A stretch of DNA of 35,448 bases from Pseudomonadota bacterium (GTDB lineage Bacteria; Bdellovibrionota; Bacteriovoracia; Bacteriovoracales; Bacteriovoracaceae), in assembly GCA_027486525.1 (NCBI GenBank), contig JAIXOY010000256.1:1-35448 (forward strand). The letters run 5' to 3'. This document shows, piece after piece, positions 24,496-32,369 of the stretch (position 1 is its first letter; every line of letters begins with the position of its first letter). The notes under the pieces were generated by a model. The model did no database searches and was not told the origin of the DNA. It saw only the letters and a list, made by a program, of their open reading frames with translations. The translations under genes and the position numbers were made by a program.

Positions 24496-25880
24496 GGTGA
24501 CTTTCCTTTAACACGAGCGATAAAACCATCGAGTTCGGCAATATCGCTATAAGGCACCTTCGTGGTGCCCTTGAGAATATAGTCCTCGTGACCTTTTCCG
24601 GCCATGACCAGCACATCACCAGCGCGTAACTTCGCTAAAATACCTCTTACTGCAGTTGGCCTGTCTTCTTCTATAACGAGCACCGCTGTTGCACTAATGC
24701 CCTTTACGATATCTTGAATGATTTGCTCCGGATTCTCAGTGCGAGGATTATCACTTGTAACCACAATCTCATCACAAAATTTCGCAGCAGCTTGCCCCAT
24801 GAGTGGACGTTTCGTGCGATCGCGGTCACCACCACAGCCAAACAGCCCGATGAGACGTTGTTTAGGAAAGGCATCTTTAACAGCACGAAGAATGTTCTCG
24901 AGTGCGTCGGGTGTATGTGCAAAATCAACAATCGCAGTTCGGCCTTCCCACTCTCGGATATAGAATCTTCCAGGCGGTGGAAGGAGCTTAGAGAACTCGA
25001 CCTGTGACGTATCAACACCTAGCTGGCCAATGAGCGCCAATGCTGAGGAGAGATTTTCTTCATTGAAGCGCGCTAGGAAAAAAACAGGCAATGTCTCCTG
25101 TTGTTCTTGAGTGAATCCAGCAACAGGACGTACGTTTTTTCGCGAAGCCAGCCTCTTTACTAGTTCGTCTTGGCTCGCGGGAACAAACACGAAACCATTC
25201 GGTTTGAGATATTCAAAGATTTTTTCTTTCGATTTGAAATATGCGTCCATGGTGCCATGGTAATCAAGATGGTCTTGCGTAAAGCTCGTCCAAGCAGCGG
25301 CCTCAAACTTAAGGCCAAAAACCCGCTCTTGCTCTAGCGCATGCGAGCTCGCCTCCATGACAACAAAATCAGCATTGGCGCCATAATGAGAAAGCATTTG
25401 GCGCAGCTGAACCTGTCCTGGCGTTGTAAGTCCGAATTCTTCGATTGTCTTTCCTTCACGGCGAACGCCTAGTGTGCCGATGGAAAATCCCCGCAAACCG
25501 GCGGCTTCTCCCATTTGCAGAACTAAGTCAGCGGTGGTTGTTTTTCCATTGGTTCCCGTGACAGCCAACATGCGCAAACCAGAAGGAATAGGAAAAAAAT
25601 GATGGCAGAGGTGGTCTAGAATTTCAGCCCAGGCATCAAGTCGAGCAATCCAAATCGGACACCCAAGCTCTTCCCCTGGATCACGACTGACAAGCAGTAT
25701 CCCGGGTTTTTTCTTTTGTAAGCGTTCTTTGAGTTTTATTAGCGCAGAGTCACCTGGAGCTAACTGATAAGCAACAATCTGCTCGCTTGTGGCATTCTCA
25801 AGACGCCAATCAAGCTGCTTGATTTTTTTTAGGAGGTCCGCATCGCCTGACAACAACAGAGCTTCGACTTCATTCTTCAT
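24492..25880 (-). CDS. murE: UDP-MurNAc-tripeptide synthetase MurE (meso-DAP type)
   Basis: Adds the third residue of the stem peptide. P-loop GTNGKTTT is at 109-116, SFTQDHLDYHGTM follows, and the specificity motif reads DNPR, which marks meso-diaminopimelate ligases. ATG at 25880 overlaps the ftsI end by 11 bases. The frame is open to 25967, but that extension lies wholly inside ftsI. With this start the protein has 462 residues. No strong ribosome binding site is seen, so translation is probably coupled to ftsI. Confidence 0.94.
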   Translation of the reverse strand: MKNEVEALLLSGDADLLKKIKQLDWRLENATSEQIVAYQLAPGDSALIKLKERLQKKKPGILLVSRDPGEELGCPIWIARLDAWAEILDHLCHHFFPIPSGLRMLAVTGTNGKTTTADLVLQMGEAAGLRGFSIGTLGVRREGKTIEEFGLTTPGQVQLRQMLSHYGANADFVVMEASSHALEQERVFGLKFEAAAWTSFTQDHLDYHGTMDAYFKSKEKIFEYLKPNGFVFVPASQDELVKRLASRKNVRPVAGFTQEQQETLPVFFLARFNEENLSSALALIGQLGVDTSQVEFSKLLPPPGRFYIREWEGRTAIVDFAHTPDALENILRAVKDAFPKQRLIGLFGCGGDRDRTKRPLMGQAAAKFCDEIVVTSDNPRTENPEQIIQDIVKGISATAVLVIEEDRPTAVRGILAKLRAGDVLVMAGKGHEDYILKGTTKVPYSDIAELDGFIARVKGKSP

Positions 25881-27789
25881 ATGACGGCGGACTGAAGTGA
25901 AGGTTAATCTCGTTGGCCCCCACGATCGAATCTCCCGCCGCTGGAGACTGACGTGAAACCACTCCAAAGCCCGTTAACTCCATTTGCAGCTTAAGACTTT
26001 CCGCCATGCGAATAGCTGAGGCCTTATCCATTCCGATGAAATTTGGCATGCGGCCTGGACCGATCATGCGACGTGAGGCCTGAGACACCTGAACGGTATC
26101 CAGATTCTTCTCGTTAGATTCAGAGTTGTATTTCGCAAAACGAGAGAAGTTTTTCTTCTTATAAAGAAGATACTGCGTAATTTTTTTGAACACAGGTGCG
26201 GCGGCGACACTTCCATAGTAGCCGTTCGCCTTAGGATTATCGACGTAAACAACCACGACAAACTTGCGATCCACATTGACCGGATATCCTGCGAAGCTTG
26301 CAATATACCCATCATAACCGCCGCCTTCACGAACACGTTGAACGGTTCCGGTCTTGCCTGCGATTGAGTAGTGCGGGATTTTTGCTGCGATGCCCGTACC
26401 ATCCTCAACCGTTTCGACCAGCATTTTTGTCAGCTGTAGTGACGTCTTCTCGCTGATGATACGGTTTTCAGGAATGAGTTGTGAGGCTTCTGTTTTAAGC
26501 AACGTAGGACGAACCATGTACCCACCGTTAGCAATAGCCGCGTAAGCACGCAACATCTGCACCGCCGTTGTCGCGACACCGTGACCAAAGCTGATATTTG
26601 AAAGAGTGAGCGGCTTTACCGTCTCAGCGCGAGTCAGAATACCTTTTGATTCGCCCGTTACTTCGATGCCCGTTTTCTCGCCGATGCCAAACTTCTTAAG
26701 AGTTCCCTTGAGGCGTGGGTACTTTACATCAAAGGCGAGCTTCGTGGTTCCGACGTTTGAGCTGTACTTCAGAATTTCAGATACCGTGAGCCACTCGAAC
26801 TTATGCTTTTTATCGTCCTCGGCCTCACCGATGGTGTGATTGCCAACCCGCATTTTACCGTATTCACAGAAGTAGCGTTTTTCCGGTTTCGCGATGTTAT
26901 TTTCTAGCGCCGCTGCGATGGTAAACGTTTTGAAGATTGAGCCGGGTTCAAACGGATCGGTCACAAAGGCGAGCTTGCGATTTTCGGTAGGAGAATTTGT
27001 TGCGTTGTTTGGATCGAAGCTTGGCCAATTGGCCATGGCCAGAATCTCACCAGACTCCGCATCCATTACCGCTGCCCCACCTCGTAAGGCTTGGTGATGA
27101 ACAACGGCTTCTTTCAAGTAATTTTCTGTCGCCCCCTGGAGTTCCTTATCAATAGAAAGTGCTACGTCACGAGCAGGCATGGCCGTGGTTTCAATCTGCT
27201 CATACTTGATCGGACGCCCCTTGGCATCGCGGTGATAGCGAACCAACTGTGCTTCGCCACGCAGTTCTTTATTCTTCATGCGCTCCACACCGGCCATGCC
27301 GGTGTTGTCGATGCCAGTGAACCCAAGAATTTGACTCGCGAGTTCGTGGTTGGGATAAACACGAGTGTTAAGAGGTTCCATGTGGATCGCATCGAGCTTA
27401 CGAAGCTTAGCCACTTGCGTTTCATTCAAGCGGACGCGACGAGCGAGCCATGTGTACTTTGAACGGTTTTTAACTTTTCCCCACAACATGTTGTAAGTAA
27501 GTTCGGGTACAGCCTTCGCCATCTCACGAAGTTGCTTTTGGTACGCAGGACCTTTCTTGCGAGGAAATGTGTAGAGGTTCCAAGTTTGCACGTTAATGGC
27601 GAGGGGATTGCCGTGGCGATCAGTGATGCTACCGCGATTAGGAAACTCTCGTGTCTCGCGCATGAACTGGCTGCGAGCATAGGCAAGGAGTCTCTGCTTC
27701 TGCACCACCTGAATGTAGAATGCTTTTGCCGCAACAAGGGCAAACAAAACAATGAACACGAAAAATGTCGTTTGAATCCGAGTCTTCAC
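25870..27789 (-). CDS. ftsI: Septal transpeptidase FtsI (PBP3) with C-terminal PASTA domain
   Basis: Class B penicillin-binding protein that cross-links septal peptidoglycan. It has a short cytoplasmic start, one membrane helix (about 8-29), a pedestal domain, and a transpeptidase domain with S284-xx-K287 in GSIFKTF, the SSN motif at 343-345 and KTG near 470. Residues about 575-636 (from MPNFIGMDKASA to the end) form a single PASTA domain, which most proteobacterial FtsI proteins lack. Length is 639 residues. It follows ftsL by 30 bases. Confidence 0.95.
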   Translation of the reverse strand: MKTRIQTTFFVFIVLFALVAAKAFYIQVVQKQRLLAYARSQFMRETREFPNRGSITDRHGNPLAINVQTWNLYTFPRKKGPAYQKQLREMAKAVPELTYNMLWGKVKNRSKYTWLARRVRLNETQVAKLRKLDAIHMEPLNTRVYPNHELASQILGFTGIDNTGMAGVERMKNKELRGEAQLVRYHRDAKGRPIKYEQIETTAMPARDVALSIDKELQGATENYLKEAVVHHQALRGGAAVMDAESGEILAMANWPSFDPNNATNSPTENRKLAFVTDPFEPGSIFKTFTIAAALENNIAKPEKRYFCEYGKMRVGNHTIGEAEDDKKHKFEWLTVSEILKYSSNVGTTKLAFDVKYPRLKGTLKKFGIGEKTGIEVTGESKGILTRAETVKPLTLSNISFGHGVATTAVQMLRAYAAIANGGYMVRPTLLKTEASQLIPENRIISEKTSLQLTKMLVETVEDGTGIAAKIPHYSIAGKTGTVQRVREGGGYDGYIASFAGYPVNVDRKFVVVVYVDNPKANGYYGSVAAAPVFKKITQYLLYKKKNFSRFAKYNSESNEKNLDTVQVSQASRRMIGPGRMPNFIGMDKASAIRMAESLKLQMELTGFGVVSRQSPAAGDSIVGANEINLHFSPPSYEE

Positions 27790-27819
27790 AGGCCCCCTAT
27801 ACTAAGCACATCCGTATGC

Positions 27820-28137
27820 TTAGGGAATGAGGATAATCTGCTCGGGGCCCGGCTCTTTCAGATTGAACTTCTCCGCGTAGTCGCGAAGATGTTGCACTGA
27901 GAGCATCCGTGCCCTTTGCGCTTTTAATTCCTTGTTTTGCACGAGCGCTTTATCCATTGCGTTCGCCAAACCGTCTAGCTGATAGGCCTGCTCGATTGAC
28001 TTCATCCTGATAGTCACGAACAAGACGGCCATACAAGAAAATGTAAGTGTAAATGGGAGAATACGTGGATGGAACAACGTCTGAAGGACCTTATTCTCTT
28101 TCCAGCTCGGAGTCTTTTTTGCGTTTCTTAAAGCCAT
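27820..28137 (-). CDS. ftsL: Cell division protein FtsL
   Basis: Small bitopic divisome protein of 105 residues with a basic cytoplasmic N-terminus, a membrane helix at about 26-45 and a periplasmic coiled coil rich in Leu, Ala and charged residues (46-85). The rsmH-ftsL-ftsI position identifies it, since FtsL sequences are poorly conserved. The ATG at 28137 is inside the rsmH 3' end (47-base overlap), but GGAGG five bases before it supports the choice; later Met codons would remove the membrane helix. Confidence 0.85.
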   Translation of the reverse strand: MALRNAKKTPSWKENKVLQTLFHPRILPFTLTFSCMAVLFVTIRMKSIEQAYQLDGLANAMDKALVQNKELKAQRARMLSVQHLRDYAEKFNLKEPGPEQIILIP

Positions 28138-29080
28138 TTAACCCTCCATGGTTTTCCATCCGCCGCAGAACCCTAAGCTTGGCACTCCTTGCCCTCGGGT
28201 TAACTTCCACTTCGCGCTCGGTTGGTACAATAGGCTTCTTAGTTAATATCATAACGCGGTTATTTTCATTCGCCACTATTTCTTTATAAGTGTGTTTCAC
28301 GATTCGATCTTCCAAAGAATGGAAGCTGATGATGGCGGCGGTTCCACCTTCCGCCAAAATGTTCGGTAGACCCGCGAGCATTCTTTCCAAAGAACCCAAT
28401 TCATCGTTCACGGCAATTCTCAACGCCTGAAAAGTGCGAGTCGCTGGATGAATTCCTTTGTGACGTTGGCCTGAAGGATAAGAAAGGAAACAGGCTTCTT
28501 CTAATTCTCCGGTGGTCCGGTAGGGGCGCTCTTTTCTTTTTTCAACAATGCGGGCAGCGATCCTGCGAGACAATCTGTCCTCGCCGTATTTGTAGATCAA
28601 ATTGGCCAAATCTTCCTCTGGGAGCGTGTTTACGAGATCAGCGGCTGTCCCGATCGAAGCATCCGAAGTATCCATTCGCATATCCAGAGGGGCATCGGCT
28701 CGGAAAGAAAAACCGCGATCACCTGCATCGAACTGGTGAGAAGAAACACCAAGATCGGCAAGCACCCCATTAAAAAGCCCGGGACTATTCGCCTGAAACC
28801 ATGGGTAAAGCTGATCAAAGTTAGCGTGCACTAACTTGGCCCGGTCAGACCAACCATTGCGCTTAAGCAGCTCCTCACCATTAGCAATTGCGGCAGGATC
28901 ACGGTCAAAAGCAATGAGGCGAGCGGTGGGATTACGCCTAAGAATTTCGGAACTATGGCCACCGCCACCAAAAGTCAGATCGGCAAAAAGTGGCACATCT
29001 ACCCCATCTGCCCCTACGGAAAGTGCATTCAAGCACTCTTCAAGTAGAACAGAAATATGGGGAAGGTACTCACCGCTCAC
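28091..29080 (-). CDS. rsmH: 16S rRNA (cytosine-1402-N4)-methyltransferase RsmH
   Basis: SAM-dependent methyltransferase (MraW) that acts on C1402 in the ribosomal decoding centre. The SAM motif DLTFGGGGHSSEIL is near residue 33, LADLGVSSHQFD and DAPLDMRMD follow, and IISFHSLEDRIVKH is near the C-terminus. Length is 329 residues. The GTG start overlaps the mtnP stop (GTGA). In most bacteria mraZ lies directly upstream; here mtnP takes that place. Confidence 0.95.
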   Translation of the reverse strand: MSGEYLPHISVLLEECLNALSVGADGVDVPLFADLTFGGGGHSSEILRRNPTARLIAFDRDPAAIANGEELLKRNGWSDRAKLVHANFDQLYPWFQANSPGLFNGVLADLGVSSHQFDAGDRGFSFRADAPLDMRMDTSDASIGTAADLVNTLPEEDLANLIYKYGEDRLSRRIAARIVEKRKERPYRTTGELEEACFLSYPSGQRHKGIHPATRTFQALRIAVNDELGSLERMLAGLPNILAEGGTAAIISFHSLEDRIVKHTYKEIVANENNRVMILTKKPIVPTEREVEVNPRARSAKLRVLRRMENHGGLNGFKKRKKDSELERE

Positions 29081-29925
29081 CGAAGAACTACTTCCAAGAT
29101 TTCTTTATGGCTTGCGGAAAGCTTAGCCGGGTCGGTAATCACAGCGTATTTATTTTCAGGAGAAAAGTTGACTGGCTCTTTCACCAAAGACGGGATCAAT
29201 GCGAGAACAAGCTTCTGTGCGCTCACATAATTGTCTTTCATGATGGCCATGATTTCAGAGACTTCACAGTGCTCGTCTTTCCAGCAATCGTAATCCGTCA
29301 CCATGGCAACCGTGGCGTAGGCCATGCCTGCTTCCTTGGCGAGATAAGCTTCTGGGACGTTTGTCATACCGATGACTGAAGCGCCGAATGAACGATAGAT
29401 TTGAGATTCTGCCCGCGAAGAGAACTGCGGGCCTTCAATGCAAACATACGTTCCACCCAAGTGTGTCTTCACACCTGAACTGAGGCAGGCCTGATGAATG
29501 CGCGCTTGAAGATTCTTTTCAACTGGGTAAGCAGCTGACACGTGGCCAACCATGCCCTCATCAAAGAAAGTGCGCTTACGGTGACCCTTGGTCCAATCCA
29601 AAAATTGGTCCGGTAGTACGAAATCACGAGGGGCGTACTGCTCTTGTAACGAGCCCACCGCTGAAATACTGACAATCGTGTCAGCACCCAACGCTTTGAG
29701 GGCGTAGATATTGGCGCGATAATTCACTTCTGTTGGGGAGATATGGTGGCCAATTCCGTGGCGAGGAAGAAAGAGAAAGGGAGAGCCCTGTACTTCCATT
29801 TCCATCACAGGTGCGCTTGGGCGACCAAATGGAGTCTCAATATCTTTTGACCCCGTTTGCTTAATGGCATCTAGCTTGTAGATGCCACTGCCACCAATAA
29901 CAGCAAGTTTTCTCCCCGTCGTCAT
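29077..29925 (-). CDS. mtnP: S-methyl-5'-thioadenosine phosphorylase
   Basis: Cleaves methylthioadenosine, a by-product of polyamine and quorum-signal synthesis, to adenine and methylthioribose 1-phosphate. It shows the phosphate-binding IGGSGIYKL start, RHGIGHHISPTEVNYRAN, ISAVGSLQ, CIEGPQFSSRAES and the purine-binding MVTDYDCW. These favour MTA phosphorylase over general purine nucleoside phosphorylase. Length is 282 residues. It shares one base with the upstream dksA-like stop and four with rsmH, so it is translationally tied to both. Confidence 0.92.
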   Translation of the reverse strand: MTTGRKLAVIGGSGIYKLDAIKQTGSKDIETPFGRPSAPVMEMEVQGSPFLFLPRHGIGHHISPTEVNYRANIYALKALGADTIVSISAVGSLQEQYAPRDFVLPDQFLDWTKGHRKRTFFDEGMVGHVSAAYPVEKNLQARIHQACLSSGVKTHLGGTYVCIEGPQFSSRAESQIYRSFGASVIGMTNVPEAYLAKEAGMAYATVAMVTDYDCWKDEHCEVSEIMAIMKDNYVSAQKLVLALIPSLVKEPVNFSPENKYAVITDPAKLSASHKEILEVVLR

Positions 29926-30374
29926 TAGCGAGCCGCTGCGCCGACTGAGAGGTCGACGGTTTTCGCCAACGACTTCGACATGCGTCCGTAAATATTTGAA
30001 GATTCCTCGCGCTCAGCTTCTTCTTTGCACAAAATGCACATCTCAGCCGTCGGGCGCGCAAGAAGGCGTTCAAACTTAATCATTTCGCCGCAATCTTTGC
30101 ATTCGCCGTATTCGCCGGCCTCAAGTTGCTTGAGCGCTTTCTCAAGTTTCTTGGCATAGAACACTTCGCGGTTACGGAAACGCAAAAGGTGTGAACCTTC
30201 GTAGTCAGCAACGGCCGCATCGACTTCGTCGCTTACGTCTTCGCTCATGGAAAGACCCAAGTCATCCGCGTTCACCTTTCCGCTGAAAAGCAAACTTGCG
30301 CGCTCCTCTTGCAGCTTCTTCTTAAGCTGATTGAGTTGTGTCTTGGTCAGAGGCTTGTTCTTAACGGGTGCCAT
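29925..30374 (-). CDS. DksA/TraR-family transcription factor
   Basis: RNA polymerase secondary-channel regulator that works with ppGpp in DksA. The coiled-coil tip carries the DksA motif DxxDxA (D49, D52, A54 in SDEVDAAV), and a four-cysteine zinc site is formed by C92, C95, C113 and C116. The 149-residue length matches DksA. Because the acidic tip motif is kept, a true DksA function is more likely than a TraR-like one, but other paralogues may exist in the genome. It lies ten bases after mglA. Confidence 0.88.
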   Translation of the reverse strand: MAPVKNKPLTKTQLNQLKKKLQEERASLLFSGKVNADDLGLSMSEDVSDEVDAAVADYEGSHLLRFRNREVFYAKKLEKALKQLEAGEYGECKDCGEMIKFERLLARPTAEMCILCKEEAEREESSNIYGRMSKSLAKTVDLSVGAAAR

Positions 30375-30384
30375 AAGCAGCTCC

Positions 30385-30975
30385 TTATTCCAGTCCGCCC
30401 TTAATATTGAGCAGAACCATTTTACTAATTGTTTTCAACGTTTCAAAAACGCCTTCACCCTGAAAGGCCACGGCCTCAAACTCAGGGAGACGACGCGTGT
30501 TTAACTTCTGCGACAGATCACTGACGGGAACAATGTTCGGAAGATCGCGCTTATTCCACTGCATAACAGTGGGAACGCGACCCGGCTCGTAGCCTTGCGC
30601 AGACAAGTTCTGCTCAAGGCTTGCGAGGCTCTCCATGTTTGCTTCCATACGCTCAACTTGCGAGTCCGCAACAAAAACCAAACCGTCGACACCACGGAGG
30701 ATAAGCTTACGGCTGGCTTCGTAGAAAACCTGTCCTGGAACTGTGTAGAGATGGAAGCGTGTTTTAAAACCACGAATCTCACCCAAATCAAGCGGGAGGA
30801 AATCAAAGAACAAAGTTCTTTCGTTCTCTGTGTTCAACGAAACCATCTGCCCCTTATTGCCGGCGGAGGTTTTCTGATAGATCCACTGAATATTTGTCGT
30901 CTTACCGCCCAGGCCCGGACCGTAGTAGACGATTTTGCAGTTAATTTCTTTAGTGTGATAATTTACGAATGACAT
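30385..30975 (-). CDS. mglA: MglA-type Ras-like GTPase
   Basis: Small bacterial GTPase of 196 residues. P-loop GPGLGGKT is at 19-26, the G3 region reads TVPGQ (78-82) in place of DxxGQ, as in MglA, and NKRD (141-144) gives guanine specificity. MglA sets cell polarity and motility direction in Myxococcus and has been linked to prey entry in Bdellovibrio. Six bases upstream lies a roadblock-fold gene, a likely partner, as MglA works with the roadblock protein MglB as its GTPase activator. Location between recR and the dcw genes would tie its expression to growth genes, which is inference. Confidence 0.95.
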   Translation of the reverse strand: MSFVNYHTKEINCKIVYYGPGLGGKTTNIQWIYQKTSAGNKGQMVSLNTENERTLFFDFLPLDLGEIRGFKTRFHLYTVPGQVFYEASRKLILRGVDGLVFVADSQVERMEANMESLASLEQNLSAQGYEPGRVPTVMQWNKRDLPNIVPVSDLSQKLNTRRLPEFEAVAFQGEGVFETLKTISKMVLLNIKGGLE

Positions 30976-30981
30976 AAATAC

Positions 30982-31464
30982 CTAAATCCCAAACAAGCGG
31001 TCCATCTCTTCGTCCGAGATGTCGCTGAAAAGGTAACCCGTACGCTGCGGCACGGGTGTGCTGCGGGTGGGACGAGGAAGGGCGCGCACATGGGCAGCAA
31101 GCTTTGTTCCTAGTCCATGAACTTGGCGTTTTAGAAGGGCTGGATTTACACAGCCCTGATAAATCGCCGTAAGGTAAAAGTGCTGACGATCGCCTTCAAT
31201 AGGGAAAATCAAAACACCACGATCTGTTGAATCAAACACAAAACGGAAATCTTGCACACTCGCCTGACCCGCGGCTTTCGCCATCGCATTCGCCGCTTCC
31301 CAAACACCGCCACACAAAGCGGCCATGGCTTGCGATGAGTTATCCGGACGACCATCCCAGACGAGAAGACCATCGTTACGAACAACCAAAAGACGCAAGC
31401 CCTTTGGAAGTTTATGCTTGCTCATGAAGTTCGTAATATGCTCGTGCATTTGACCGTTAATCAT
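30982..31464 (-). CDS. Roadblock/LC7-like protein, possible MglA partner (MglB-like)
   Basis: A 160-residue protein whose central part (about 22-110) fits the roadblock/LC7 alternating pattern: GLRLLVVRNDGLLVWDG, then a helix MAALCGGVWEAANAMAKAAG, then DRGVLIFPIEG. A proline-rich linker (130-140) leads to a conserved-looking end, DISDEEMDRLFGI, similar to the short EIDxLF-type peptides found at ends of flagellar switch proteins. Adjacent to mglA with a six-base gap, so a regulatory role on MglA is likely but not shown. The start shares one base with the recR stop (TAATG) and has GGAAGAG upstream. Confidence 0.68.
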   Translation of the reverse strand: MINGQMHEHITNFMSKHKLPKGLRLLVVRNDGLLVWDGRPDNSSQAMAALCGGVWEAANAMAKAAGQASVQDFRFVFDSTDRGVLIFPIEGDRQHFYLTAIYQGCVNPALLKRQVHGLGTKLAAHVRALPRPTRSTPVPQRTGYLFSDISDEEMDRLFGI

Positions 31465-32060
31465 TAAAAGCTCTTCCGGTTTTCGAGTGCCTTACCAATC
31501 GTCATCGGATCCAAGTACTCAAGACTTCCACCGATAGGCATACCAAAACCGATGCGCTCAACCGCCACACCTGCAGGCAACACATGCTTTATGTAAGCAC
31601 AGGTCGCATCACCTTCTACGCTAGGATTGAGCGCGAGGATAATGGTTTGAATGTGTTCTCTTTGTACAAAGTCACCCATCGCCGTGAGGCGCAGTTGGTC
31701 AGGACCGACGCCCAAGAGTGGATTCAGTACTCCGCCCAGAACGAGGAAGCGTCCTTTGTATTGGCCACTTTTCTCAATCGCGAGCAAATCTGAAACTTGC
31801 TCAACCACACACAGAATTCCGCTTTCAGCGCGGCGTGGATCAACACAAATGGCGCAGACCGGTTCTTCCGTCCACATGCCGCAGTGATCACACTCGCGCA
31901 AATCAGCAAGACCGCCGGTGGCCAGGGCAAACTGTTGCAACTCAGAGGCACGCCAGTGAGTCATCGCAGTGACCATGCGCAGGGCGGACTTCTCTCCAAC
32001 ACCTGGAAGGCGCCCGAGGGCTGTCACTGCGTTTTTTACCACTGGTGGCAAATCCATCAT
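31464..32060 (-). CDS. recR: Recombination mediator RecR
   Basis: Works with RecF/RecO to load RecA at gaps. A helix-hairpin-helix segment (LGRLPGVGEKSALRM, 15-29) is followed by a zinc finger (C57, C60, C69, C72) and a Toprim domain from about residue 80 to 175. Length is 198 residues. The ATG follows directly after the TAG that would end the full-length ybaB frame. The trio dnaX-ybaB-recR is widely conserved. Confidence 0.96.
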   Translation of the reverse strand: MMDLPPVVKNAVTALGRLPGVGEKSALRMVTAMTHWRASELQQFALATGGLADLRECDHCGMWTEEPVCAICVDPRRAESGILCVVEQVSDLLAIEKSGQYKGRFLVLGGVLNPLLGVGPDQLRLTAMGDFVQREHIQTIILALNPSVEGDATCAYIKHVLPAGVAVERIGFGMPIGGSLEYLDPMTIGKALENRKSF

Positions 32061-32126
32061 CTAGAAAAGTCCTGGTAGGCTAAGGCCGCCTGTGATTTTT
32101 GACATCGCTTTAGTCACCATATCTTG
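32061..32126 (-). other. Orphan 3' coding tail of ybaB behind an in-frame TAA
   Basis: Reading on in the ybaB frame after its TAA (32127-32129) gives 21 more codons, beginning QDMVTKAMSK and ending TGGLSLPGLF, then TAG exactly before the recR ATG. The ending resembles the C-terminus of many YbaB proteins. The segment therefore looks like the former, or still used, 3' end of the gene. Confidence 0.8.
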
Positions 32127-32369
32127 TTACTCTTTCATGGCAGAATTCACTGCTGTGAAAACCAACGTCTCGAGGGTTTCCACGTCGTTAGGATCAACGG
32201 CGTCTTTAGAGATCTTGATAGAGAGCAATTCTTGTTTGCCGTTTACCTTTACGACTACGGCACCGCCGCCAGCCGAGAATTCCACTTCGCGTTCTGCGAG
32301 TTCATTCTGAAGGCTCGCCATCTTGGCCTGCATTTGCTGGGCCTGTTTCATCATGTTGTTAATGTTCAT
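32127..32369 (-). CDS. ybaB: YbaB/EbfC nucleoid-associated protein, cut by an in-frame stop
   Basis: DNA-binding dimer of the YbaB/EbfC family. The N-terminal helix MNINNMMKQAQQMQAKMASLQNEL is cited here only by its ends (residues 1-24), followed by the beta-sheet core with AGGGAVVVKVNGKQEL and DPNDVETLETLVFTAVN. The product ends after 80 residues, short for a family of about 100-110, because of TAA followed by CAA. Without that stop it would have 102 residues and end right at recR. The start overlaps the dnaX stop (ATGA). Sequence error, a real nonsense change, or readthrough cannot be told apart here. Confidence 0.85.
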   Translation of the reverse strand: MNINNMMKQAQQMQAKMASLQNELAEREVEFSAGGGAVVVKVNGKQELLSIKISKDAVDPNDVETLETLVFTAVNSAMKE

